64,000 nucleotides of DNA from Rhizophagus clarus (lineage: Eukaryota; Glomeromycota; Glomeromycetes; Glomerales; Glomeraceae): NCBI GenBank assembly GCA_015698045.1, contig BLAL01000278.1, forward strand, positions 1,426,001 to 1,490,000, read 5' to 3'. Position 1 is the first letter of the stretch; each line of letters starts with the position of its first letter. Below, one piece after another: positions 33,811 through 44,879 of the stretch. The notes below the pieces were generated by a model, which had not been told where the DNA came from, searched no databases, and worked only from the letters and a program-made list of their open reading frames with translations. The position numbers and the translations under genes were made by a program.

Positions 33811-35487
33811 TTGTATGTTTGATGTTACGAAATTTTAATCTGAGCAATTTTATTACTGTGGACTCAATTTATTGTAACAGACCGTTTTTCTATCTTTTGA
33901 CATATTTACAGATTAGGATTAAATCTCTATCATACAGTACTATATAAATTAAAATATATTGAAATTAAAATAAATATTTTTTATTTAAATTGTTTTGATC
34001 CGGGATGACATAGCCCGATAATTTCATGTATCCTTGTTTGAGATTTTTACATTATACTAGTATTATGATTTATGACACCACGACTCGGTTGGTTTGCTTC
34101 TCATATACTCATTTTATTTTTGGACTAGAAAGAATTTGCAAATTAAAATTACATTTAAAAATTTATAAAATATCAAGAGATTTGATATTGAAATATAAAA
34201 GCATGAAAACTTTTATTTACTAACTAAATTAGAAACACGTATATAAATATCATATGAGGTAATTTGTGATTTGTTTTGAAAAACTTGGGCACCATATTAT
34301 TGTACGCCTTGCAACCGACTTTTCAAGAAAATATGGTTTGAATTTCATTGTATTACACTTTTAAATAAATTAGCCTATTTGCAAATACTGTATAATTAAT
34401 CACTGATTATTGAGTAAATTCACTTTAAAATTTTCTAAATAATTTTGCCCACTACAGTTAAAATTTATTACATACAATATTTATTAACAATATATTAACA
34501 TGAAAAATGTAATCATATAATTATTCTCTCTACTTAAAAATACTTTTAAATGATTAAAGTAATTAAAAAGAAATTTTTCTAAAATGTTTTTTTTTTTTCA
34601 TAAAAACTTTTATTGTACAGATAAATCAATTTCACGTTTAATTAAATGGAAGTAGTTCTTTCAGATGACACTGGGAAGATGACATTTTGATGCACAACTT
34701 TACAGATTTTACAGGTTTTGATTGAGTGTTCGCTGCGTAATACGCAGGTTTGAAGTTTTTCTTAAAGTTGTATATGCCACATTCTTTTCGTTTTTGTAAA
34801 TCATATGAAATTTTTCATAATTAAAAAATTATCATAATTATTTCCTTTTTATGTTCATGTACAGACATTCGCCATCCTTTATTCTTTCACAACCTTAAAA
34901 ACTTAAACTTATTCAAATCACAATTCTCAGATTTTTCAAACTTTAAAGGTTCATAAACTTTGCAATTAAATTAAAGAATGACTTGAATTTCAAGACTAAT
35001 CATTCAATATTGCATATAAACAGAATTAGTTTTTGCGGAAAAAAAATGTCTTGAACTAGGCGGTAGAAATTATTACTATCCTATGCAATAACTCCATAAC
35101 TGTTAGCTAGCTATTGATAATCTGTTTAAAGATTCAATAATAAAATAGCTCTCTTGCAATAAGGTTATATTGCCTATGAAATTTATCCCAAAATGCAGAT
35201 AATTTATTAATAAAATAAACTAATATATTTTAAATGGAAAAAAAAAGTAGGAAAGGAAAGAAAAAAACCAGGTAGATAAATTCTCTAGTCACAGAATTCG
35301 ATGTTGTGATACAAGAACCAAAGTTTTCTTGTCCTCCTGAAAAGAAAAAAAAAAATAAAAATAAAAAGCCGAAGATGCAAATCTAACAGGTCTTAAGACT
35401 TCAAAGAAAAATGTACATTTAAAAAAAGGAAAGGAAAAAGAAAAATAGGAAAACGATCCAGCAACTTCTCTCACCACCTTCATTACT
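33811..35487. other. A+T-rich spacer
   Basis: 3' flank of AKR 4, then A+T-rich DNA. The frames at 34,026-34,223 and 35,289-35,483 (reverse) are low-complexity and unsupported. Confidence 0.5.
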
Positions 35488-35695
35488 GCATCACTACTAC
35501 AATAATTTGGTCAGCAGCAATTTCAATTACCGTTGGACTTTTTCTCAAACGTTCACCTGGCTCTTCGGCTTAGGATTAGCAGAGGAAGTCTTGTTCTTTT
35601 ATTCGTACACCGGAGACATCATTTTTTGATGGACCTGACAATAAGTCTTTCAATTTCTTCTTTTTACTGACGTCTATTGGAGTTAATTTTAAAGT
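35488..35695 (-). pseudogene. Short coding relic, unknown family
   Basis: The reverse strand reads 'KLTPIDVSKKKKLKDLLSG', 'PSKNDVSGVRIKEQDF', two stops, then 'EEPGERLRKSPTVIEIAADQ'. Charged residues and proline make it protein-like. A second frame across the stop region reads 'TSSANPKPKSQVNV', so a frame change is possible. No family recognised, and no start or splice sites are clear. Confidence 0.3.
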
Positions 35696-35989
35696 ATTGA
35701 ATAAGTAATAGTTATTTCACGGGGAATTGGGGATATCAATGATTTTTAAGGCGCACAACCTTTTAACGGCTATTTCATTGAAATTGAAATTATTTCTTTT
35801 TTATATCTTGTATTAAATTTTCGCAACAATACAGAATAGGAAAAACAAGTCACAACTGTTTTCTATACTACGATAAATTGATTAAATGAATATCCAATCA
35901 GATGTAAATAGTATAACAACACTTCAGACGATGAGAAGTGATTTATATTAAAATATTTTTATAAAATATCAGCGAATTTTTTTACATAC

Positions 35990-36743
35990 CTGTTAAGAAT
36001 CAATACATTGCAAAGAGAGCAGTTCTAAAATTTACAAACATGTTTGTATTTCCATCAGGTTGTTGAACCATATATGGATTAGGATCAAAGGTTCCATTTT
36101 CAAATACTTGATGATAAGCAAGAGCTATATTCCAAGGATTATTAAGATCATTATTATTTGCATATTAAAATTATCTTCTGATGATAAAAGAATATAAAGT
36201 GCATGTGCAAAACTAATTATAATGATTAACAAGACCACTAAAAAATAGATAATCTTCTTTCCAACACTAATGATTATTGCAAAATATATACCAAAAGATT
36301 CAAATAATTTAAAAAATAATAAAAACTTTATATCTAAAAATAAGCATGTAAAAGAAAGTAATTGAATATTCCTGATATTTGTTTGAGGCCAATAAATAGA
36401 AGTATAAACTGGAAGTAAAAATGCAATAATATCTATAATTTTGAACAGTATATAATTAATGAATTTTATTAGAATATTATAAAATTATAAATAAACAATA
36501 CATACCAAATATATTCCAAAAATCAAAGATCCACTTAATAGGATCATAAATAAATTGACTAACTTCAAAACTCAGATGAATAAATCCAAGTATATTTGAA
36601 GCAATCAAAAGTTGTTGTTGTTGAACATCATTATCAATATATTGTTGAGGAATTGTTGCAGCAGCAGTAAAATACCCGAGTAAAGCCATAAAACCAATCC
36701 AAATCATTGCGTAATAATACTTTATATTCCATAAGTATTCCAT
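35990..36743 (-). pseudogene. Partial, broken ion-transport-domain (channel-like) membrane protein
   Basis: Two exons on the reverse strand: 36743-36505 (GTATGT donor) and 36432-35990 (GTATGT donor at its end). The first holds a membrane segment 'WIGFMALLGYFTAAATIPQQ', a second segment around 'LLIASNILGFIHLSFEV', and 'QFIYDPIKWIFDFWNIF'. The second continues 'DIIAFLLPVYTSIYWPQ', 'FLDIKFLLFFKLFESFG', 'GKKIIYFLVVLLIIIISF' and 'NPWNIALAYHQVFENGTF', the pattern of voltage-gated/TRP-like ion transport domains. A frameshift lies after 'SSEDNFNMQ' (about 36,165), and TGA stands where 'YWFLTG' would have Trp (about 36,005). Nothing follows the last donor and no upstream exons are found. It would have been a plasma- or organelle-membrane channel. 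Confidence 0.75.
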
Positions 36744-37487
36744 TTAAAATTAATCAATGATTCTCCACTCCATGTTTTATAAATATCACTGTTGATTGTT
36801 TGGCTAACGACTTGTCAGTGTCTGTAGAGTCTGCGGGCTATGGACGTGGACATGGATTTTTTGGACATCCATGTCCACAAAAAATCACCGGTCAATGTCC
36901 CATGTACAGTACAACATTGAGTATACAATATGACATTGACCTTCTGGGTCAGTAAATCTAACATATGGCATATCGAATAACAAAATTAATTAACAATTAT
37001 TTATTATAGTATCAATATCACATAACTTTTCAACAAAATAGTGTCGAATTAAATTTCACATCTTGACATTATAACAAAGTGAATATTTCAATTTTTGCCA
37101 GTTTAGATAGATCGGGTGATTAACCACAAATTTATGAGTAAACTATATTACTGTAGGATCAGGAAACCAGGGATATTAATTTAAGAAAGGTTAATTTGTA
37201 GTAGTAGACGTGATGATATTAGAAAAGTTAGGATAGTTTTAAATGTGTAACTTTTATTGAGTTTGGATCGGCCCGAGTCATGACGTTAAATTATGTGGGT
37301 TCTGCGGCAGATGTGTGATTTATTACATGGGGCTGTCCTTGCACTACCTATTATAAATGATCTACCACTAAGAGCCTTCTTTTGTACGACATACAAAGAA
37401 TATTTATGTAATACGTTAATCTGAAACATCAGGATTTTTCTTTTTTTTTTTTTTTTTAAAAAAATACAAAAAATTTATGATTACAAA
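36744..37487. other. Spacer with a palindrome
   Basis: Apart from the hairpin described below I see no gene. A T-run (37,438-37,457) and two A+T-rich blocks precede the F-box relic. Confidence 0.5.
36846..36878. repeat. Perfect 12-bp hairpin (GTGGACATGGAT)
   Basis: GTGGACATGGAT at 36,846-36,857 pairs with ATCCATGTCCAC at 36,867-36,878 across a 9-nt loop. A further direct copy of TGGACGTGGA lies just left. Probably a fragment of a dispersed repeat; no target duplication was found. Confidence 0.75.
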
Positions 37488-38899
37488 ATGTCCAAGTTAA
37501 ATAGAGTTGTTCTTTATTCGATATTCCGAAGAATTGAAAGATGATAAAAAGGCCCTTCTTTCATGTCTTTCAGTCAATAGAACTTGGTGTAAAATAATTA
37601 TTCCAATCTTTTGGAAAGATCCTTGGAAACAATTATATACAAGGGAAACGACGAAATTATTATCATTATTTGATGTAATAATTTCACATTTATCAGATGA
37701 ATCAAGAAAAAATATAAGTAATAAATTTTTGAAAAATTATAAAAAACCTACTTATATAATTAAATAAAGTGAATTAAAAATAATCATGAATGTTGCAATA
37801 GATTCTAATTTACAAAATGATGACGAATTTTTATTCTATAAGGAGAAATATTTAAACTTTTTATTAATAATAAAACAAAATTTATACAACTTTATTTACC
37901 TCAAGAATTTAATGATCAAATACATCTTATTCCCGGAGCAAAAGAATGTTTTTCAAAAATTGAATTACTTAATTTTTACGGTGATATAAATGAGGAAATC
38001 TTGATTGGATTATCGGAGATATGCAAATCGATTAAAAGGTTGGAATTATCTGTCACTATAAATACCAATTCTGGTATTATTAAGTTAATTGATGCACAAA
38101 AAAGGTTAAAAGAAGTATATATTGAAATTATTAATAATAAAAATAACAAAAGTCTCGAAAATTCAAAATTCATTAATTAAACATGAAAAGAATATAGAAT
38201 ATCTTAGGTTAAATAAGCAGTCAATGACAAATATTATTACATATTTTAAAAATTTAAAAATTTTAGATAAGTCAAAACATACCATGGAATCAACTAGCAG
38301 TCGTATCTTTACCTATTTTACAAGTCTTGAATGCTAGAAAAGTTCCAATCAACGTTATAATAAGTTTAATTGAGAAAATGAATGGACATCTTAATGAAAT
38401 AAGAATAGATTTTATAGATCATGATGACATTAATAACAAAAGACTCATTCAAACAATTTATCAAAATTGTGCTAATCTCAATTATCTTGAATTGTTAATT
38501 AGGAACAAATAATATATCGGAATTTGAAAAATTATTAATTAAATGTAAATATTTAGATGGATTATTTATTATTATTGACAATAATGATTGGGATGATTTG
38601 TTTAAAATATTAACTAGATCATCACCTAGTAGTTTGTATAAGTTTAAATTTTATTTTTTCTAATGAGACTCCTGATTCGGCATCTTAAAAGATTATTTTT
38701 TAATAATTGGAAAGGTAGACATCCAATGTTATTACATACCGTTCCAGAGACAATATATGATTCAGGTTATATCGATATTAATATGATCAATGAACATAAA
38801 GCAGAGGGTGTAATTAAAATATATGATGAAGACATATCTGGAAGCATCTATGAAGATTTCGAATGGATTAGAAAAAAATTTCAAATGAATTTTATTTAG
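37488..38899 (+). pseudogene. Broken F-box-like gene
   Basis: Starts with ATG at 37,488 ('MSKLNRVVLYSIF'); one frame change near 37,530 then gives 'ELKDDKKALLSCLSVNRTWC', 'KIIIPIFWKDPWKQL', the usual Rhizophagus F-box opening in which a Leu/Asp-rich first helix is followed by 'C-x-V-N-R-x-W-C'. The middle has leucine-rich stretches ('NQLSMTNIITYFKNLKIL'-like, 'LNEIRIDFIDHDDI', 'CANLNYLELL', 'LIKCKYLDGLFI') that should form an LRR-like substrate-binding part. The end reads 'LFFNNWKGRHPMLLHTV', 'GVIKIYDEDI' and 'YEDFEWIRKKFQMN', with a stop at 38,897-38,899. Stops and at least four frame changes break it. An intact relative would be the substrate adaptor of an SCF ubiquitin ligase. Confidence 0.75.
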
Positions 38900-40499
38900 C
38901 GTCATCGTATTTGATTTTTTGGTTCCAGCCAGCCATCAAAAAGGGTTTCCTCTTCATCGACTAAAGAGTTTACCTGTGGAACATTGAACGAGATAAGCTC
39001 AGCTTACTGGTTATTTGAAGATGCCACACGTATATATATGTCATAATTGGGACTTTATAACGTAATATCTACACGACGTATGAGAGTGAATGATAAAATT
39101 TATGTAATTTACGAATAGTTCAAAGCTATAAAGAGAGTTTCTAAAGAAATATTTATTTTATTATTTATTTATGATATTATAGGATATATATAAAAAAGAC
39201 TATTTATCGACATTAGTCTCATTTTACAAAATCTATCCGTACGATAACTACAACATTAGTTTTTTTTTGACTAGATAAAAAAAAGAATATACTGTATAAT
39301 TTAATTCTAGTAGATGTACATATTTCTTTTTTTTTCATCCCTTAAGTATTATGATAAAATTTAATTGTTTTCTAAAAATATTCGTGGTAGACTCTTTTAA
39401 GTTAATTGATTGTCTCGATTATATCACTAAAGTATTATGTATTAGTTAGGAGTTTATTAGATCATTTAGATCAATAAATAAAAATGTTTTTTAACTACAT
39501 TTAATAACAGATAAATAAATTGGTAATATAAATATAATAATGGTTTTGATAATATTGTCGATGAATCTTTCTAATCTATATAACTAAAAAAAAAAAAGGC
39601 ATATTTAGATTACTCCGTATAAATAATTTTGTATTGTGCAACGAATGATTTACCTGCGCCTGATCTATTTAGTTGGAAATTTGATCGGCAAATTCATATT
39701 AGTTCTGTATATTTACTGACCGCCATCTCGCAATCGCAAATTGTGTAAAGATTACTAATACAGAATAATATGTTATAATATGTCGAATATGACATACAAA
39801 CGCGTCGCGTCCTTGTGATTATAATCAATAAATCAATCAATCCAAATCAATCTATCACATTGACTCACTCAAATATTTTCCCATGTACGATTTCTCATAC
39901 ATAAAAGAATTACTTTTTCCTTATTTCTTACATTTAACTTGCAAGTTTTTACTTTTTAACTTGTTAATAAGCCGGTCTCATCACAATATAAAAATAACAG
40001 ATATCTTTTCAAATTTCAACTTTCATCATATTAAAGGTATGTCGAACCATTTTTGTAAAGCTAAAGAGAGTGGGCTTATCTGCGTTACCCTCGTTTCTGG
40101 TGAATGTGAACAAGTGGATGCAATGATCAAGGAAGTTATGGCAACCTTGTGAGCTGGCAGGTCTATCTATGATAACTCTGTTAACTGACGGACCTGGCTG
40201 AGATACGAATAAGATCTTCTCAGTGTCTAGGAGAGATGTCAGCGAAAGAACTCAATAACCTAAAGCTGTGTTTTTGCAAGTTCTTTCAAACAGATACTCG
40301 TAACTTTACCTTTTATTGTGCAGTTTTCAGGGCCGGACGGTGAAAACATCGACACTAATATATAGGAAGAAGATCCGAGCTGCTTCGTTATGAAACTTGA
40401 TACTTTAGAAGGATACTGCCTCACGTCACCTTCCAGATGGTGGTACAAATTTTGAAGTAGAGTACTTAGCAAAAGCTAACCATCATTTTTAATTTATAG
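38900..40499. other. Spacer with an unsupported ORF
   Basis: The frame 39,883-40,152 has a protein-like end ('GLICVTLVSGECEQVD', 'AMIKEVMATL') that may be an eroded exon, but its first half is hydrophobic low-complexity and I cannot place it in a family. Nothing else is seen. Confidence 0.35.
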
Positions 40500-41031
40500 A
40501 TGCCCCGCAAGAAATTTGTAAGAAAAACATTTATTTATAACAAAGAGCCGGATGATGATTCTGGTTTATTAACTTGTGCAGGACAAATGAATTCCAACAT
40601 TATCCAACTCAAAAAAATTTTAAAGATCATGAAGATATCAAATCAATTTTTTTCACCAGAATATGGAATGTCATCTCAAGAAAATAGTAATGAATTTTTT
40701 CATTTATTAAAAGGTATAATAAAAATGTTTAAATAATGTATCTAAATATAATTATTAATAATTGTACTGTACATTAGGAGAATTTAGAGACAAATTATTT
40801 ATCATACTTTGTACTACTCCTGGACTAATGATCAAATTTCAAGATATGACAAAAATTACAAAAATTAACGACCAAGAAAATGTTGATTTGTTGTTTGTAA
40901 TTTCGAGTGTTGGTATAAAAAGTGATGCATTGAAATTTTGTGAAGAAAATCAAATTACATATTTGAAACTTGAAAAAAATGGATGTATGAATATGTTAGA
41001 ATTTATTAATAAATTTATTAATTTGTTTTAA
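40500..41031 (+). CDS. Small two-exon protein of unknown function (155 aa)
   Basis: Exon 1 is 40500-40713 (ATG just after an ag, so an upstream exon is possible) and exon 2 is 40778-41031, joined by a 64-bp GTATAA...TTAG intron; the sum is 468 nt and the phase-1 junction gives an open frame, which supports the model. The N-terminus is basic ('MPRKKFVRKTF') followed by 'KEPDDDSGLL'. The C-terminal half reads 'MTKITKINDQENVDLLFVIS', 'SVGIKSDALKFCEENQITYL' and 'MLEFINKFINLF'. The strand-loop-helix 'VISSVGIKSDAxxF' followed by 'ITYLKL' faintly recalls the end of Mrr/restriction-endonuclease-like folds, but the catalytic D-ExK motif is not visible. Function unknown; a shortened remnant of a larger gene is possible. 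Confidence 0.5.
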
Positions 41032-42660
41032 GATAAAGGGATTAATATTTTTACTAAATATTTGGGCACAGTTATTGTATCATTATGATCGTTAAATCAT
41101 TAATTTCGTATTCAGAAGTAATAGTAATTCATCTTTTTATAGATTTTATGACATGCATGTCAATTTTCTTTTAAAAGATTAAGACACCTAAAAATATATA
41201 TATAAAAATGCAGCTGCTGTGCGGTTGGGTCCAGGTCCCACATCTGATTGGTCTTGTATGATTCTAAATCATTATTGTTATTGTTTAATACAGTATATGA
41301 AAAAAGTATATAAATGTATCCGAATTTTCTCTTTCTTCCAAGTTTTCTATAACTATATTTTATATCATAACAACAATACTTTATAATGCGATTATTTGTG
41401 TTGAATGAAATTCTCAACCTCCATAAATTGGAGGAGTCAAAAATAAATAATGGACTTAATTATTTTGGTATGCAATTTCCTTTCTGAATTTCAAAAAGGT
41501 TTTTGTTTAGGAAAAATGGGAACGATCAACATTGGCCTCAGCAAGTCTCGTTTTACCACTAAAATAATATCAGGAGGATCATATATATCGTGTACTATTG
41601 TCCGTGATTTGTGGATAAATAAAAATAAAAATTAAAATATAAAAACAAATAAAGATTACATTATATTGAAGTTAATCTGTTATTTTTGAAACTAAGGATA
41701 TATAATTATTACACGCACGCTGCATATAAGTTAACCGCAAAGTATTCTTAAATGCCGATAGGTCTAATAAAATGAAATGAATATCTGTAAAGAAATGTGC
41801 TACACTTAATTGGAAAAAAAAAATACAATCAAGTCGATAAACGTCAATATATTATTTAATGAAAAAATAGCTATTATAATAAAATGTCCTATAAAATGAC
41901 ATTTTCACTGTAATTATAATTAAAAAAAAACCATTGTGTTATTAATATAAACCCAATTTAGTTATTAAATTCAGTTAAATTACAGTATCAAGAAAAATTC
42001 GCGCGAATTTTTCTTGATCATTGTTTTAATTTAGAATTTTTCTTAACAATCAGTATACTTTGAATTTTAAAATTAAGTATTATCAAGAAATTCACTTCTT
42101 AGTCATTGTTTTTAATTTAATAATCGGACTTTGAATTAAAAATTTAACAGTATCAACAAAAGTTCGTGCGAATTTTTCTTAAAACTATAGCTTAATTTAT
42201 TATTCGGACTTTTCGTTTAGAATTTACCATATTATTTATGTTAATAAAGTTTTTCATTATATTTATTTGATTATTTTATAAAAATTTCTTATACTAGATA
42301 GAAGCAAATATTTTAATCTTTTTTTTTTTATTTTTATTTATTACAAATAATTCATTTTAATACAAAACATTTTAATACTTCTATTATTTTCTTTTCTTTT
42401 CCTATCCTAATAGACGTAAAAATTTTTTTTTTTTTAAGTAATTAATAATAAAATTTGTATACGAATTTAAATTCACATTAATCTAAATAAAAATTAATAT
42501 ATAAAATATATAAATATAGTATCTACATTAATCTAAGTAAAAATTAATCTAATTTCAAATTTGTGATTTTTTTTTTTAACTTTTACCTTTACTTTTCATT
42601 TAATGATCATTTCTCTATTAACTAAAATCTATATATATATTTTTTTCTTTTCATGATAAA
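41032..42660. other. A+T-rich spacer with repeated words
   Basis: Contains 'gttcgtgcgaatttttctt' words at about 41,992-42,025, 42,075-42,110 and 42,150-42,182, three diverged copies of a ~75-bp block, the first with an inverted 'caagaaaaattcgcgcgaatttttcttg' hairpin. The frames at 41,160-41,417 (reverse) and 41,450-41,635 are not supported. Confidence 0.5.
41990..42017. repeat. Near-perfect palindrome AAGAAAAATTCGCGCGAATTTTTCTT
   Basis: The two arms (caagaaaaattcg / cgaattttttcttg-like) meet over CGCG and form a stem of about 13 bp with almost no loop. The right arm recurs in diverged form near 42,100 and 42,170. A small fold-back repeat of unknown origin. Confidence 0.6.
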
Positions 42661-43440
42661 TTATTTAAATACTCCTCCAGCATTTAATATCTGCTCTATT
42701 TCTTTAAACGCTTTTTCTCCTTTAAAATTATAAAAATATGACGATTTGCGAGGAGAATAATGCGTAATATGATTTTTAAAATACCATTGAGAAAATTTTG
42801 TTCTATACCACAGTATGGTGGTTTCAAGATCATCAACTACTTCTTGGGGACATTCAAAAGCACTTTAAAATTTTCTGTAGATCTTCAGCGTCTTCCGCGG
42901 ATGAGCTTTTAAATATTAATGAATTCAACTTATTTTGCCAAATTTCTGGCTCCATGTTTTTTACAGTTAGATGAGGAATTTGTTTTTATATTGCGGAGAT
43001 TATTTCCTGAGATGATCTACGATTAGTGGTCAAGTCCGAAATTGGATATGTGAAGGAAATATCACTTGATTAAAAATTCAAACTGAATTTTTTTTTTTCA
43101 AATCTTTCTTTTTTTCTTCTAGTATTGCGGTGCTTATATGCGAAATTTCATCTGGACAGCCAATTAGTGATCAAGTCCAAAACTTGGATTGGATATGTGA
43201 AGGAAATGTATTACAGGACGTTTTAATACATTTTTACAAATAGAGCAGTAAACCATTGCTGGATTTTAAGCATACAGTATATCTAATAAATAAATAAGTA
43301 AATAAGTTATTAGAAAAAAAATAATTCAAGTATAAATAAAAAAATAATTGTTTAATACATACCTTTGATTTGTGTATTTTGATTTGCATATCATCTGATC
43401 AATTAATTGTTGTGTAGCGTTATAAATCAAAATAAAAAAA
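42661..43440 (-). pseudogene. Broken gene, possible RING-like start, unknown family
   Basis: Reverse-strand pieces: an exon-like 'YNATQQLIDQMICKSKYTNQ' ending in a GTATGT donor at 43,366; 'MVYCSICKNVLKRPVIHF' near 43,255, with a CxxC that could be half of a RING or related zinc finger; 'PEIWQNKLNSLIFKSSSAE' and 'DAEDLQKILK' near 42,880; then, after a one-base frame change, 'AFECPQEVVDDLETTILWYR', 'TKFSQWYFKNHITHYSPRKS' and 'EKAFKEIEQILNAGGVFK', with a stop at 42,661. The C-terminal 70 residues are clearly protein-like. No family is recognised with confidence. A ~45-bp block (gattagtggtcaagtcc...gtgaaggaaat) is repeated at 43,021-43,062 and 43,163-43,209. Confidence 0.5.
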
Positions 43441-43494
43441 TCCACCCATATATAAATCCACCATATTAATGTCGTAAAAATCAAAAAAATGAAT

Positions 43495-44570
43495 GTACCA
43501 AATAAAGTTATTAAGGTGGGAATGGTACAAAGGAATAATAAAGAAATGATAAAAATAGTAGTTCAGAGCCGAATTGGTTAAAACCGCATGGGATGAACTA
43601 TCGTTTAAAGATTAACGATTGAACTATTGGGATATTATTAATAGGGTAAGGATTTGATAATATAAATAGGATATATAAAAAATTTTCACAAAAAAATATT
43701 AAAAATGTTTATGAAAAATGAAAAAAAAAACGAATAAAAAAAATTTTAATTTAAAGAAGAGGAGGGGGAAAGAAATAAGAAAAATAAAAAACAAACAATG
43801 TACCAAATAAAGTTATTAAGGTAAAAATGGTACAAAGGAATGATAAGGAAATAATAAAAATAGTAGTTCAGAGCCGGATTGGTTAAAACCGCACAGGATG
43901 AACTATCGTTTAAAGATTAACGATTGAACTATTGGGATATTAATAAAGGGTAAGGATTTGATAATTTAACTGGGATATATAAAAAAATTATTACAAAAAA
44001 AAATAAAGTTTATGAAATATGAAAAAAAAACGAATAAAAAAAATTTTAATTTAAAGAAGAGGAGGGGGAAGGAAAGAAATAAGAAAAATAAAAAATAATG
44101 TACCAAATAAAGTTATTAAGGTAAGAATGGTACAAAGGAATGATAAAGAAATGATAAAAATAGTAGTTCAGAGCCGGATTGGTTAAAACCGCATGGGATG
44201 AACTATCGTTTAAAGATTAACGATTGAACTATTGGGATATTAATTAAGGATAAGGATTTGATAATTTAACTGGGGATTTATAAAAAATTATTACAAAAAA
44301 AATATAAAAGCTTATGAAATATGAAAAAAAACGAGTAAATAAAATTTTAATTTAAAGAAGAGGAGGGGGAAAGAAATAAGAAAAATAAAAAAGTAATGAT
44401 AATGATGTACCAAATAAAGTTATTAAGGTAAGAATGGTACAAAGGAATTATTAGGAATTTATAAAAATAGTAGTTCAGAGCCTGATTGGGTAAAACCGCA
44501 CAGGATGAACTGTCATTTAAAATCAATGACTGAAGGGTATAAAAAAAGGGTAAGGATTTGAGATATAGAC
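43495..44570. repeat. Satellite: 3.5 copies of a 300-307-bp unit
   Basis: Units start at 43,495, 43,800, 44,100 and 44,407 with the word GTACCAAATAAAGTTATTAAGG. Conserved parts include 'gtagttcagagccg', 'ggttaaaaccgca', 'gatgaactatcgtttaaa', 'agattaacgattgaactat', 'ggtaaggatttgataat' and an A-rich second half ending 'gaagaggagggggaa'. The first three are highly similar. The fourth breaks off after about 160 bp. Within each unit AGTTCAGAGCC and 'cgtttaaagattaacg' are the most invariant. No coding potential. Confidence 0.92.
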
Positions 44571-44762
44571 CATGTAAATTAAATTTATGTATATGAAAAG
44601 GTAATACACCCTATCATATACAAAAATAACTGAATCAGCCAAGAAAAAAGGAAGGTGTTTTAATAAAAATAAAAATGATAAAACAATTTTGTCAGAAAAG
44701 CAATAAAATGAAATAAAAAGAAAAATAAAAGAGAGAAAAGCGGTTAAAAGAGTAAACAAAAT

Positions 44763-44800
44763 ATCACTATTCAATTGTGTTTCCACAATTGAATAGTGAT
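44763..44800. repeat. Perfect 17-bp hairpin with a 4-nt loop
   Basis: ATCACTATTCAATTGTG at 44,763-44,779 pairs without mismatch with CACAATTGAATAGTGAT at 44,784-44,800 over a TTTC loop. It lies 190 bp right of the satellite. The reverse frame of 118 codons across it (44,523-44,879) is hydrophobic low-complexity and not called as a gene. Confidence 0.9.
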
Positions 44801-44879
44801 GAGAAAAGCATTTATTAAGGGGAATTTCAGTTAAAGAAGAACGAACAAAATTGGGGCAGAGATCAAAAGACATTTTCAA

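Larger units (their letters stand above)
31280..33990 (+). repeat. Segmental duplication, copy A (promoter plus AKR 4)
   Basis: Colinear with 55,780-58,440. The upstream part shares 'cgcagaata', 'atcaacaaaca', 'ccagctaaccgaaat', 'cgatcatttga', 'gcagttaaa', 'atcaatactgcagtgctac' and the TATAAATAAACA box. Similarity continues through all 13 exons and most introns. Confidence 0.85.

Noticed and set aside
44523-44879. 118-codon hydrophobic reverse frame
   Set aside because: Crosses the satellite edge and the perfect hairpin and is low-complexity; no homology recognised.
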